Assembly: GCA_902554745.1 (NCBI GenBank)
Contig: CACDQA010000003.1
Location: forward strand, 1-58,244
DNA from: an uncultured Pelagibacteraceae bacterium
GTDB taxonomy: Bacteria > Pseudomonadota > Alphaproteobacteria > Pelagibacterales > Pelagibacteraceae
DNA: 58,244 nucleotides
Reading direction: 5' to 3'
Shown here: one piece after another, positions 48,510 through 58,244 of the stretch
How the letters are laid out: each line of letters opens with the position of its first letter
How positions within the stretch are numbered: position 1 is the first letter of the stretch
Notes under the pieces: generated by a model
Databases searched by the model: none
What the model was told of the DNA's origin: nothing
Seen by the model: only the letters and a program-made list of their open reading frames with translations
Translations under genes and position numbers: made by a program

Positions 48510-50990
48510 TTAATTTAAATTTAAATTCTTTAATACTTTAAATGGATTTTCATTTGAGATCTTCTTTGTAGTAATTTTTTTAAATTTCTTATTAGGATTA
48601 TATTTAAAAAATGTTTCATTTTCTTTTTCATATATTTTATAATTCATTTTTTGAAGTAATTTTTTGAAGTTATCTTTACTGCATCCTAAAAGATTTAACA
48701 TTTCTGGAACTAATTTTAATTCAGAATTTTCTTTTGAACTAGAATTTATTATTAATACAAATAATCTTTCCAAAATATCAATTCTTACAAAAAAATTATC
48801 AAATCTTTCAAATCCACACAAAAGCATAAAATCTTTATTTTTTATTTCTTTATCTTCTAAAAAATTCAAACCGAAGGTTGGCGGTTTTAATTTATGATAT
48901 TTTTGATAAAAATTTTTCCATAATAATGTTCGCAAAGATACAGCTTCTGGCTTAATTAACTGATGAAGAAACACATGATATCTTCCAAATTTTACTCCTA
49001 GATCTCTAAGTATTTTTCTTTCATTTTGTTCTAGGTTTTTCAAATATTCAGAAACTTGGTCTCGTTTTAATACCCCATTATTTTCATAGAGTTGATATGC
49101 CAATGCTTTAATAGATGAATTATTTTCTTTTATATATTTTAGATCAATTAAACTTTTAAGAACATTATTTATTTTTGTATGTATCCACTTATTAATGTAA
49201 TCGTTTAATTTTTGTTTAGTATTTTGTTCAATAATATCATCAACGATTAAATCAAAATTAGGATTTAAATAGTCAGTACCTGTTGTTAATTTAGCAATTG
49301 GGAAATCATTCCAGTAAATTTTAAAGTCTTCATTCAAATTTATTAATCCTGTATCAATTATTGATTGAACACGTTTTTCTAATTCTGGACCGATAGTTTG
49401 TCTGGCAGCTTTTTTTAAAGACTTAATATCAGTTTCTAAAGCACCTTTTTTTAGATCTAGTTCTAATTTAAGCCCTTTAATCTTTCCAATAAATTGATCG
49501 TCAATTTTAACATCATTGTTTTGTAAAATTTCAGTTTTAAATTCCATATCTTGTTTTAAACCTCTAGCGAGTACACTTGCTCTTTTGTCGATAAAAGTTT
49601 TAGTAAGTTCTTCATGTAATCTGTCTGAAAGTCTATCCTCTAAGTGTTTAGTTTTTTCTATCCAATAACTTTGATTTTCTACCCAATTATTTTTATTTGA
49701 AACATATGACCAAGTTCTGACATTTGCAATTCTATTTGATAAAGAATCAACATTTCCATCTAATTTATCAAGTTTCATTAGCTGTAATCTCATATAATCT
49801 TCAGAAATTAGTCCTTTTTTACTAGTTAAAAATTTAAATACATTTCCAATAACTTCAAAATGATTTCCGTAGGTTTTTTTAACAAAATCAGGTATTTGAC
49901 AACATTCCCATAAAAGCATTAAAGTTTTTTTATCAAATCCTCTATTCAAAATTTTTTGATCTTTTAAAAAATATTTAAGAGCTTTTTCATCCTCACACTC
50001 ATGAATTTTTCTTAGCCATTCCACCCGAGGTTTTTCTTCTAAACTTTTAATTAAACTAATTGGGTTATTGAAATTAAGATTTGAGTTTCTCCAAAACAAA
50101 GTTCTAATTTCTTCAAATTTATGATTTTCTAATAATTCTACTTCTTCTGGAGATATTTCTTTACAATCTCCAGTAATGCCGAAGCCTCCATCATTAAGGT
50201 ATCGACCAGCTCTACCTGCTATTTGACCTATTTCAGATAGATTTAATCTTCTTAATTTTTTTCCATCAAATTTCCTAATATTTGAAAAATAAATAAAATC
50301 TAAATCCATATTTATTCCCATTCCAATTGCATCTGTTGCAACTAAAAAATCGACATCCCCAGATTGATATAATTCAACTTGAGCATTTCTTGTTTTTGGA
50401 CTTAGTGATCCCATTACAATAGCGGCACCACCCTTTTGTCTTCTTATTAACTCAGCAATGGCATAAACCTCCTCTGCAGAAAATGCGATGATTGCTGTTT
50501 TTCTGTCAATTCTTGATATTTTTTTATGACCAGCGTAGGTAAGTTTAGATAATCTTTCTCTATTTATAAATTCAATATCTCCATCTAATTTTGAAATAAT
50601 ATTTTTAATGGTGCTTGAACCCATTAGCATTGTCAGTTTTTCTCCCCTCATATTTAAAAGTCTATCAGTAAAAATATGACCTCTTTCATGATCAGAGCAC
50701 ATTTGAATCTCGTCTACACCAACAAACTCTAGATGTTTGTCAATTGGCATAGACTCCACTGTACATAAAAAATATTTAGCGTTAGATGGGATTATTTTTT
50801 CTTCTCCAGTTATAAGTGCAACTTTATCTAAACTTATTTTCTTGATTACTTTGTCATAAACTTCTCTTGCTAATAATCTAAGTGGAAATCCAATCATTCC
50901 ACTGTCAAAAGAAAGCATGGTTTCAATAGCAAGATGGGTTTTGCCTGTATTAGTAGGACCGAGAACAGCTGTAATTTTATTTTTAGTCAT
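48510..50990 (-). CDS. SUV3-like DEXH-box RNA helicase
   Basis: AVLGPTNTGKTHLAIE, VDEIQMCSD, SLSPKTRNAQVELYQSGDVDFLVATDAIGMGINM, GQIAGRAGR. Confidence 0.92.
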   Translation of the reverse strand: MTKNKITAVLGPTNTGKTHLAIETMLSFDSGMIGFPLRLLAREVYDKVIKKISLDKVALITGEEKIIPSNAKYFLCTVESMPIDKHLEFVGVDEIQMCSDHERGHIFTDRLLNMRGEKLTMLMGSSTIKNIISKLDGDIEFINRERLSKLTYAGHKKISRIDRKTAIIAFSAEEVYAIAELIRRQKGGAAIVMGSLSPKTRNAQVELYQSGDVDFLVATDAIGMGINMDLDFIYFSNIRKFDGKKLRRLNLSEIGQIAGRAGRYLNDGGFGITGDCKEISPEEVELLENHKFEEIRTLFWRNSNLNFNNPISLIKSLEEKPRVEWLRKIHECEDEKALKYFLKDQKILNRGFDKKTLMLLWECCQIPDFVKKTYGNHFEVIGNVFKFLTSKKGLISEDYMRLQLMKLDKLDGNVDSLSNRIANVRTWSYVSNKNNWVENQSYWIEKTKHLEDRLSDRLHEELTKTFIDKRASVLARGLKQDMEFKTEILQNNDVKIDDQFIGKIKGLKLELDLKKGALETDIKSLKKAARQTIGPELEKRVQSIIDTGLINLNEDFKIYWNDFPIAKLTTGTDYLNPNFDLIVDDIIEQNTKQKLNDYINKWIHTKINNVLKSLIDLKYIKENNSSIKALAYQLYENNGVLKRDQVSEYLKNLEQNERKILRDLGVKFGRYHVFLHQLIKPEAVSLRTLLWKNFYQKYHKLKPPTFGLNFLEDKEIKNKDFMLLCGFERFDNFFVRIDILERLFVLIINSSSKENSELKLVPEMLNLLGCSKDNFKKLLQKMNYKIYEKENETFFKYNPNKKFKKITTKKISNENPFKVLKNLNLN

Positions 50991-51163
50991 TCCTATCTTT
51001 TGTGCTTCTTTTTTTTTACCTACCAGATATTGTTACTGCTAAAGAACAAAAATAGACTAAAACATGACCGAATCGGAGGGTAAAAAGTTCTCATTTTCTT
51101 TTAAATATTAGTGAGATTATCATAAATAAGATTATTTCTATAACAGTAATTTAATTTAATATT

Positions 51164-53125
51164 ATGAGTAAAAAACTTTGGCAACCTTCTCTAATTGTAA
51201 AAAGAAGTTCAAATTTATTTGCTTTTGAAAATTACATTTCAAAAAAACTAAAAATAAAATTTAACAGAAATTATAAAAACTTATTAAATTGGAGTATTAA
51301 AAATTCACCTGAGTTTTGGAGTAGATTTTGGGATTTTAGCAAAATTAAAGGAACTAAAAGTAAAAAAAAATTTAGAAAATCAAAAACTTTTTATAAAAAT
51401 ATATTTTTACCAGGTAGTAAATTAAATTTTGGTGAAAATTTATTATCAAAAAACAACAAAGAAAAAGCAGTAACCTTTATTAGTGAAAATGGATTTAGAG
51501 AAGAAAGATCGTGGAGACAATTAAATTTAAATACTAATAAAGTTTCAAAATTTCTAAAAAAAATAAATATTAAAAAAGGAGACAGAGTAGCTGCCTATAT
51601 GCCAAATACTATTGAAACTGTTGAAGCATTCATTGCTACAACTTGTTTGGGAGGTATTTGGTCTTCTTGTAGTCCTGATTTTGGTTCCAAAGGCGTTATA
51701 GAAAGATTTTCTCAAATTAATCCAAAAGTTTTATTCATTACTGATCAGTATTTTTATAATGGAAAAAAAATAGATGTTTTAAAAAGACTTCCCGATATTT
51801 TAAAATTAATCCCATCAATTAAAAGTGTTATAATTAGTAACTACCCTGGAAAAAAGTTTATTAAAAATAAATATAAATTTAAAAAAATAAATTTATTTAA
51901 ATGGAATAAATTAATGCAAATTAATGCCGAAAAAATTGATTTCAAAAGATTTGATTTTGAATCAGAGTTAGCAATATTATATTCAAGTGGAACTACTGGA
52001 AAACCTAAATGCATTTGTCATCGATCTGGTGGTGTTTTAATCCAGCATATGAAGGAACATCAATTACATTGTAATATTAAAGAAAATGATAACGTTTTTT
52101 ATTTTACCACATGTGGATGGATGATGTGGAATTGGTTAGTTAGTTCATTGGCCTCTAAGGCATCTATTGTTCTTTTTGATGGATCTCCAATGTTTAAATC
52201 ATCTGATTTGCTTTTGAAAATAGCACAAAGAGAAAAAATAACTTTATTTGGAATAAGTGCGAAGTATGTAGATGCTTTAAGAAAATTTAAACCAAAATTA
52301 AAATATAAATTTAAACTAAATAAACTAAGAACAATTTGTTCTACTGGCTCACCTCTTTCAGAAGAAAGTTTTAAATATGTTTATAAGCATATTAAAAAAA
52401 ATGTGCACTTGTCATCTATTTCTGGTGGTACTGACATTGTCTCATGCTTCGTATTAGGAAATTTATATCAGCCAGTAAATATAGGAGAAATACAAAATAA
52501 TGGTTTGGCTTTAGATGTAGATGTACTAAGTGATAAAGGGAAGTCTTTAAAAAATAGTAAAGGAGAACTTGTCTGTAAAAATCCTTTTCCATCAATGCCT
52601 TTAAAGTTTTGGAATGATAAAAATGATATTAAATTTAAGAGTGCTTATTTTAATAGATTTAAAAATATATGGCACCATGGAGATTACGCAGAGATAAAAA
52701 ATAGTGGTGGATATATAATTCATGGAAGATCAGATACCACCTTAAATCCAGGAGGTGTAAGACTTGGAACAGCAGAGATATATTCAGAAGTTGAAAAGTT
52801 TAAAGAAGTAAAAGAGTCTATTGTTGTAGGACAATCATGGGATAATGATGTTAGAATAGTTTTATTTATTGTAATGAGCAAAAATTATTCATTAACAGCA
52901 GAATTAATTAACAAAATTAAATTACAAATAAGAAACAATGCATCTCCTAGACATGTTCCAAGTAAAATTATTGTTGTAAAAGATATACCTCGAACAAAAA
53001 GTGGCAAAATAGTTGAACTTGCAGTTAAAAGTAAGATAGAAGGAAATCAAATTAAAAACATTGAAGCTTTAGCAAATCCCGAAGCTCTTGAACAATTTAA
53101 AAATTTAAAAGAATTGAGCAATTAA
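51164..53125 (+). CDS. acetoacetyl-CoA synthetase
   Basis: ILYSSGTTGKPKCICHRSGG; N-terminal ACAS-like domain, FWSRFWDFSKI; C-terminal GRSDTTLNPGGVRLGTAEIY. Confidence 0.92.
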   Translation: MSKKLWQPSLIVKRSSNLFAFENYISKKLKIKFNRNYKNLLNWSIKNSPEFWSRFWDFSKIKGTKSKKKFRKSKTFYKNIFLPGSKLNFGENLLSKNNKEKAVTFISENGFREERSWRQLNLNTNKVSKFLKKINIKKGDRVAAYMPNTIETVEAFIATTCLGGIWSSCSPDFGSKGVIERFSQINPKVLFITDQYFYNGKKIDVLKRLPDILKLIPSIKSVIISNYPGKKFIKNKYKFKKINLFKWNKLMQINAEKIDFKRFDFESELAILYSSGTTGKPKCICHRSGGVLIQHMKEHQLHCNIKENDNVFYFTTCGWMMWNWLVSSLASKASIVLFDGSPMFKSSDLLLKIAQREKITLFGISAKYVDALRKFKPKLKYKFKLNKLRTICSTGSPLSEESFKYVYKHIKKNVHLSSISGGTDIVSCFVLGNLYQPVNIGEIQNNGLALDVDVLSDKGKSLKNSKGELVCKNPFPSMPLKFWNDKNDIKFKSAYFNRFKNIWHHGDYAEIKNSGGYIIHGRSDTTLNPGGVRLGTAEIYSEVEKFKEVKESIVVGQSWDNDVRIVLFIVMSKNYSLTAELINKIKLQIRNNASPRHVPSKIIVVKDIPRTKSGKIVELAVKSKIEGNQIKNIEALANPEALEQFKNLKELSN

Positions 53126-54352
53126 ATGTTAAAAAATCTTGTCAAAGACCTAAAGCCTTCATCTACTCTTGCAATTAACGAAACTTCAAAACAATTAGAA
53201 CAACAAGGAAAAAAAATCTTTAAATTTGGTTTTGGGCAATCACCATTTAAAGTACCTGAGGATATTGTTGAAGAATTAAAAAGTAATGCCTATCAAAACA
53301 AATATCTACCCATGCAGGGCCTTGAGGAATTAAGGGAAGCTGTAGCGAAATATTCATCTAAAAAGAAAAATTATAACTACAAAGCAAACAATGTAATTAT
53401 TGGACCAGGATCTAAAGAATTAATGTTTTTATTGCATGTAATTTTTGATGGTGAAATTATATTGCCAGCACCCAGTTGGGTTTCATATGCACCGCAAGCT
53501 ATTTTAGGGAGAAATAAAATTCAAATTCTCCAAACAGAAAGAGAAAACAACTGGTTTCCTACTGGAGCACAAATTGAAAAAATCATATCAAAAGATAAAG
53601 ATAAAAATTATTTATTATTTTTAAATTCACCGAACAATCCTTCTGGACAGGTTTGTAACAAACTAGAAGAAATTTCAGAAATTGCCAAAAAGTATAATCT
53701 TATAATTTTATCAGATGAAATATATTCAGAATTAACATTTTCGAAAAATTTTAAATCTATCTCAAGTTATTGTCCTGAAAAAACTATTATTAGTACTGGA
53801 CTTAGTAAATGGTGTGGTGCAGGGGGATGGAGACTTGGTTATTTTATAATTCCAGATGAATTGAATAATATAAAAAATATGATCAATGTATTAGCTAGTG
53901 AAACTTTTTCTGCTGTGAGCGCACCTATTCAGTATGCAGCAATCAAAGCTTACGAAAATGATCATTCAAATTATATTACAAAATCAGTAAATATTTTAAG
54001 TGCAGTTGGTAAATATGTTTTTTCAAACTTAAAATCAAACAAGGTATTGATTAATGAACCTCATGGAGGATTTTATTTAATGCCAGAATTTTTAAATAAC
54101 AAATTTAAAACTTCATCAGATATGTGTAAGGATATATTAAATAATACTGGAGTTGCTTTATTACCAGGTTCTGATTTTGGGTTTAATCCAGATAAAATGT
54201 TAGCAAGGTTAAGTTTTACAGATTTTGATGGACAAGAGTTTATGAACAATATTGATGAAACAAAAAAAATTGATGAAAATTTAATTAATAAATTTGCGCC
54301 AAAAGTAGTAGAAGGTGTTAATAAACTAAAGAATTGGTCAGAAAACTTATAA
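53126..54352 (+). CDS. PLP-dependent class I/II aminotransferase
   Basis: LNSPNNPSGQVCNK, STGLSKWCGAGGWRLGY Lys motif. Confidence 0.9.
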   Translation: MLKNLVKDLKPSSTLAINETSKQLEQQGKKIFKFGFGQSPFKVPEDIVEELKSNAYQNKYLPMQGLEELREAVAKYSSKKKNYNYKANNVIIGPGSKELMFLLHVIFDGEIILPAPSWVSYAPQAILGRNKIQILQTERENNWFPTGAQIEKIISKDKDKNYLLFLNSPNNPSGQVCNKLEEISEIAKKYNLIILSDEIYSELTFSKNFKSISSYCPEKTIISTGLSKWCGAGGWRLGYFIIPDELNNIKNMINVLASETFSAVSAPIQYAAIKAYENDHSNYITKSVNILSAVGKYVFSNLKSNKVLINEPHGGFYLMPEFLNNKFKTSSDMCKDILNNTGVALLPGSDFGFNPDKMLARLSFTDFDGQEFMNNIDETKKIDENLINKFAPKVVEGVNKLKNWSENL

Positions 54353-54433
54353 AATCTCTCTGTACACCTATGATTATTTTTTGTTAGAATAAACTTATAA
54401 AAATAACGACATATAAATATAGAGGGGTAAACA

Positions 54434-55438
54434 ATGAAAAAAATAATCACATCTCTATCAAGTGCTTTACTGATTTTATTCGCATCATTGTCTTTGACAA
54501 CTGTTGCTAAATCAGCAGAGTTCTTTACGATAGGAACAGGCGGACCTACAGGAGTATATTTCCAAACAGGAAACGCTATATGTAAAATGCTTCATAAATC
54601 AGCAATTAGTGCTGAACATGGTAGAAAAAAAGGTACAGCTAAAGCTTACAGATGTACAGCTCCATCCACTGGTGGATCTAACTACAATATTGGTCAGATA
54701 GCAGCTGGAGAATTCCAATTTGGTGTAGCGCAATCAGACTGGCAGTATCATGCTGTTAATGGATCTAGTAAATGGGAAGGAAAACAATTTAGTAATTTGA
54801 GAGCAGTTTTCTCAGTTCATAATGAGCCTTTTCAAATTTGGGCTAGAAAAAAAGCAAAAATTAAAGATTTTGCAGATTTAGAGGGTAAAGTTGTTAACAT
54901 TGGTAATCCTGGTTCAGGTCAAAGAGGAACTATGGAAGAATTAATGAAAGCTATGGGTGTTGACAATAGTTTCTTTAAATCAACAACTGAACTTACATCT
55001 TCTGAACAAGTTAAGGCTCTATGTGACGGAAAAATAGATGCATTTGGTTATTCTGTTGGATTTCCAAATGGTGCTATGGAACAAGCGGCAACTTGTGCAG
55101 CAAAAGCATCACCAATCAATTTAACTGGGCCAGAGGTTCAAGGTTTAATTGATGGTGCAGATTATTATGCTAAGGCTGTGATTCCTAAAGGCACTTATAC
55201 TAAACAGAAAAAAGATGCTACAACATTTGGTGTAAAAGCTACTGTTGTTACTTCTGCAGATGTTTCTGAAGAGCTTGTTTATTTAGTTACAAAAGCTGTA
55301 ATGGAAAATTTTGATGATTTCAAAAAACAACATCCAGCATTTGGTTTCTTGGAAAAGAAAAACATGATTAAAGATGGTTTATCTGCTCCATTACATCCAG
55401 GTGCAATAAAATACTATAAAGAAGCTGGGTTAATGTAA
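54434..55438 (+). CDS. TAXI family TRAP transporter solute-binding protein
   Basis: Signal peptide; FFTIGTGGPTGVYFQTGNAIC motif; LRAVFSVHNEPFQIWAR. Confidence 0.94.
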   Translation: MKKIITSLSSALLILFASLSLTTVAKSAEFFTIGTGGPTGVYFQTGNAICKMLHKSAISAEHGRKKGTAKAYRCTAPSTGGSNYNIGQIAAGEFQFGVAQSDWQYHAVNGSSKWEGKQFSNLRAVFSVHNEPFQIWARKKAKIKDFADLEGKVVNIGNPGSGQRGTMEELMKAMGVDNSFFKSTTELTSSEQVKALCDGKIDAFGYSVGFPNGAMEQAATCAAKASPINLTGPEVQGLIDGADYYAKAVIPKGTYTKQKKDATTFGVKATVVTSADVSEELVYLVTKAVMENFDDFKKQHPAFGFLEKKNMIKDGLSAPLHPGAIKYYKEAGLM

Positions 55439-55455
55439 TCCAATTTTTATTAATT

Positions 55456-55490
55456 AAAAAGGCCTGGTAATTTTTACCGGGCCTTTTTTT
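55456..55490 (+). terminator. intrinsic terminator between TAXI-SBP and permease genes
   Basis: AAAAAGGCCTGGTAA-TTT-TTACCGGGCCTTTTT, 15-bp stem (one G.U), followed by T-run. Confidence 0.9.
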
Positions 55491-55509
55491 TATGGTATGA
55501 ATAATTTTA

Positions 55510-57831
55510 ATGAGCGACTCAATCAGCAGTAAAATTAAAAATAAAATAAGCGAAGACTTATCACCAACTAGAAATATTACTGGTTTTCATTTGAAAATTG
55601 TTTCAGCAATAGCAATTATTTGGTCATTATTTCAACTTTGGTATGCTTCACCATTTCCATTTATGTTAAATTTTGGAATGTTTAAGGGATTGCCAGCAAG
55701 GGCAATTCATTTAGGTTTTGCTTTAACTTTAGCCTTTTTAATTTACCCAATATCAAAGGGTAAGAAAATTTCGTTTTTTGATGTTTTGATCAGTTTTATG
55801 GGAGCGATATCGTGCCTTTATATTTATTTTTTTTATGATCAGTTGGTTGAAAGAGGGGGTGTTCTTTTAAATCTTAGAATATCAGAAACATTAAATTTTC
55901 CCTTAGAATTAATTTTAGGAGGATGTGGAATTTTGATTCTTTTAGAGGCTACCAGAAGAGCGATCGGTTTACCTTTGGTAATTATAGCTAGTTGTTTTTT
56001 ATTGTTTTCATACTTTGGAAGGTATGCGCCTGAAATAATATCGCATGGTGGTTTATCTTTAAATAGACTTGTAGGCTTCCAGTGGCTTGATCAAGAAGCA
56101 ATTTTTGGAATTCCGATTGGGGTATCAGTAGATTTTATTTTCTTATTTGTTTTATTCGGTGCTTTGCTTGAAACTGCTGGTGGTGGAAAATATTTTTTAG
56201 ATCTTGCTTTTGCAATGGTTGGAAAAATGAGAGGGGGACCAGCAAAGGCAGCAATATTAGGTTCAGGCATGACTGGATTAATTTCAGGATCTTCAATTGC
56301 AAACACAGTTACTACTGGAACATTTACAATTCCAATTATGAAAAAAACTGGTTTTTCAAAAGAAAAAGCTGGTGCTATCGAGGTTTCCTCATCAGTCAAT
56401 GGTCAGATCATGCCACCTGTCATGGGCGCGGCTGCATTCGTAATGGCAAGTTTTATTGGTGTAACTTACTTTGAAATAGTTAAACATGCTTTCTTACCAG
56501 CAATTATTTCTTACATAGCATTATTTTATATTTCACATTTAGAAGCTTTAAAATTAAATCTCAAAGGAATGGATGATGCAGATGTTCCTCATTTAAAAAA
56601 AACTTTTTTATCTGGGATACATTTTTTAATACCAATTTTTGTTTTAATTTATACTTTGGTTTATTTAAGATTTACTGCCTCATATTCAATTTTTTATGCA
56701 ACCATTACTTTGGTTTTAGTCAATTTGATAAATTTGTTAATTAAAAATGAAATTAAAAAAGATGCTCTTAAAGAATGGTTTAATCAAACAATAGTTGGTT
56801 TTGAAAAAGGCGCTTTAAATATGGTTGCTGTTGGTATAGCGATTGCAACTGCAGGAATTATTGTTGGTGCAGTTGGCTCGACAGGCCTAAGTACTAATTT
56901 AATAATAGTTATAGAATCTATAGCTAAAGATAACGTTACTATATTATTATTTTTAACAATTATTTTGTGCTTACTTTTAGGAATGGGTTTGCCAACAACG
57001 GCAAATTATGTTGTTGTTGCTTCTTTAATGGCGACTGTCTTGGTGGATGTTGGAAATGCCTCAGGTTTTATTTTTCCGTTAATTGCGGTTCATTTATTTG
57101 TCTTTTATTTTGGCTTAATGGCTGATGTAACGCCACCAGTGGGACTTGCCTCTTATGCAGCTGCAGGAATATCTGGTGGAGATCCCTTAAGAACAGGGGT
57201 GCAAGCTTTTTGGTATAGTTTAAGAACAGGAATTTTGCCGATTGTATTCTTATTTAATCATGAACTTTTACTTATTGGTATTGAAAATATTTGGCATGGA
57301 TTGATTGTAATTATAACTTCTTTAATTGGGATTTTAGTATTTACCTCAGCCACTCAAGGATGGTTTATTAATAAACTTAAATGGTATGAAATAATTATTT
57401 TTTTAGTAATTTCTATTTCCTTGTTATCACCCGATTTTGTTTTAAATAAATTTTATCCAAAATATAATTATGAGGAAATTACTAAAATTAATTCAATGAA
57501 ATTAGACTCAACAAAAGAAATTCAAATTAAAATAACAAGGCCTAGTTTATACGGAGAAAGATATAAGTTATTTGTGATATCAAAAAATACTTTTGAAGAT
57601 AAATTTACTTTAGAGGACTATGGAATTACATTAATGAAACAAGATGATAAAGTTGTTGTTGATAATTTGAAATGGAATGGAGAAGCTAAAAAAAGTGGTT
57701 TTGAAATGGGAGACTATATAAGTGAATTTAAAATTGAAAATTCAGATAGACCATCCAAAAATATCGTTTATCCTATAGCAATATTATTGTTAGTAGTATT
57801 TGGCTACTTTAACTTAAAAAGAAAAGAGTAA
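55510..57831 (+). CDS. TRAP transporter fused permease (TAXI type)
   Basis: Polytopic; GGKYFLDLAFAMVGKMRGGPAKAAILGSGMTGLISGSSIANTVTTGTFTIPIMKKTGF and GLPTTANYVVVASLMA. Confidence 0.95.
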   Translation: MSDSISSKIKNKISEDLSPTRNITGFHLKIVSAIAIIWSLFQLWYASPFPFMLNFGMFKGLPARAIHLGFALTLAFLIYPISKGKKISFFDVLISFMGAISCLYIYFFYDQLVERGGVLLNLRISETLNFPLELILGGCGILILLEATRRAIGLPLVIIASCFLLFSYFGRYAPEIISHGGLSLNRLVGFQWLDQEAIFGIPIGVSVDFIFLFVLFGALLETAGGGKYFLDLAFAMVGKMRGGPAKAAILGSGMTGLISGSSIANTVTTGTFTIPIMKKTGFSKEKAGAIEVSSSVNGQIMPPVMGAAAFVMASFIGVTYFEIVKHAFLPAIISYIALFYISHLEALKLNLKGMDDADVPHLKKTFLSGIHFLIPIFVLIYTLVYLRFTASYSIFYATITLVLVNLINLLIKNEIKKDALKEWFNQTIVGFEKGALNMVAVGIAIATAGIIVGAVGSTGLSTNLIIVIESIAKDNVTILLFLTIILCLLLGMGLPTTANYVVVASLMATVLVDVGNASGFIFPLIAVHLFVFYFGLMADVTPPVGLASYAAAGISGGDPLRTGVQAFWYSLRTGILPIVFLFNHELLLIGIENIWHGLIVIITSLIGILVFTSATQGWFINKLKWYEIIIFLVISISLLSPDFVLNKFYPKYNYEEITKINSMKLDSTKEIQIKITRPSLYGERYKLFVISKNTFEDKFTLEDYGITLMKQDDKVVVDNLKWNGEAKKSGFEMGDYISEFKIENSDRPSKNIVYPIAILLLVVFGYFNLKRKE

Positions 57832-57833
57832 AA

Positions 57834-58244
57834 TTACCCACCTGGACCTAAATTAGAAGGCTTTATTTTAATAATTTTCCATACTCCAGACGCAGAGGTA
57901 ATTATTTTATCATTACACTTTAGCTCACAAAATAAAAACACAAGAGTATTCGTTTTTTTTAAAATTTTTGTATGTCCAATAATTTCATCTCCAACTTTTG
58001 AAGCGCCTATAAATTTTATATCTAAGGAGATAGTTACACATGGAGCATTTCCTGCAGCTCTATGTGCGGCTGTTCCTGCTCCTGCATCTATTAAAGCAGA
58101 TAAATAACCCCCATGAGTTATTCCAGCAGCATTTAAATGATTTTCATTAATTATAGATTTAAATTCATATTCATTTTCTGAAATAGCCCTAAATAAAACA
58201 CCTCCATTGTGTTTCATAAATCCAGGTTTAATACTTATTTGCTC
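57834..58244 (-). CDS. PaaI-type hotdog thioesterase, N-terminus cut by the right window edge
   Basis: LNAAGITHGGYLSALIDAGAGTAAHRA hotdog motif; frame stays open upstream of the track's ATG (58217): ...EQISIKPGFMKHNGGVLF. Confidence 0.85.
   Translation of the reverse strand, partial: EQISIKPGFMKHNGGVLFRAISENEYEFKSIINENHLNAAGITHGGYLSALIDAGAGTAAHRAAGNAPCVTISLDIKFIGASKVGDEIIGHTKILKKTNTLVFLFCELKCNDKIITSASGVWKIIKIKPSNLGPGG

Noticed and set aside
51064-51111. Possible 15-aa ORF MTESEGKKFSFSFKY* before the acetoacetyl-CoA synthetase gene
   Set aside because: Too short, no SD or conservation evidence; cannot be distinguished from chance
1-58244. CRISPR arrays, transposases, integrases, prophage genes, toxin-antitoxin or restriction systems
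   Set aside because: None recognised; the HNH protein at 42523 is a chromosomal conserved family without mobile-element context

Overview
This 58.2-kb AT-rich window is a gene-dense, streamlined alphaproteobacterial chromosome segment. Gene content and order most resemble SAR11/Pelagibacterales; this is inferred from protein recognition, with no database search. I see no prophage, transposon, CRISPR or rRNA. Recognisable blocks: lpoA-like/rsmI/BON-lipoprotein; maeB; murJ-trpS-nfuA; fur-miaB-phoH-ybeY-lnt-metK; nusA-infB-rbfA-rpsO-pnp; fabI-fabB-fabA; an Irr/Fur-type regulator with rubrerythrin, an Fe-S oxidoreductase and DUF3501; coaBC-dut-ubiB-ubiE; mutM-rpsT-dnaA-dnaN; argH-(lptM-like)-lysA; coq7-dsbB; tRNA-Leu(CAA)-fadD; a SUV3-like helicase/TerB/fdxA/CarD block; and aacS, an aminotransferase and a TAXI-TRAP transporter. 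The best second-look items are: (1) an unlisted 30-aa almost pure Lys/Arg/Ala microprotein gene (46775-46867) with its own RBS, a 17-bp inverted repeat and a strong terminator, convergent with a CarD regulator that has a ~105-aa lysine-rich tail; (2) two near-identical Irr/PerR-like boxes flanking the Fur-family gene and preceding the rubrerythrin/Fe-S/DUF3501 operon; (3) an intrinsic terminator abutting the nusA ribosome-binding site; (4) a purine-only, multi-ATG repetitive leader with an overlapping uORF before pnp; (5) fadD starting 7 nt after a tRNA-Leu CCA end; (6) a repeat/palindrome array upstream of dnaA; (7) five convergent gene pairs sharing overlapping stop codons.
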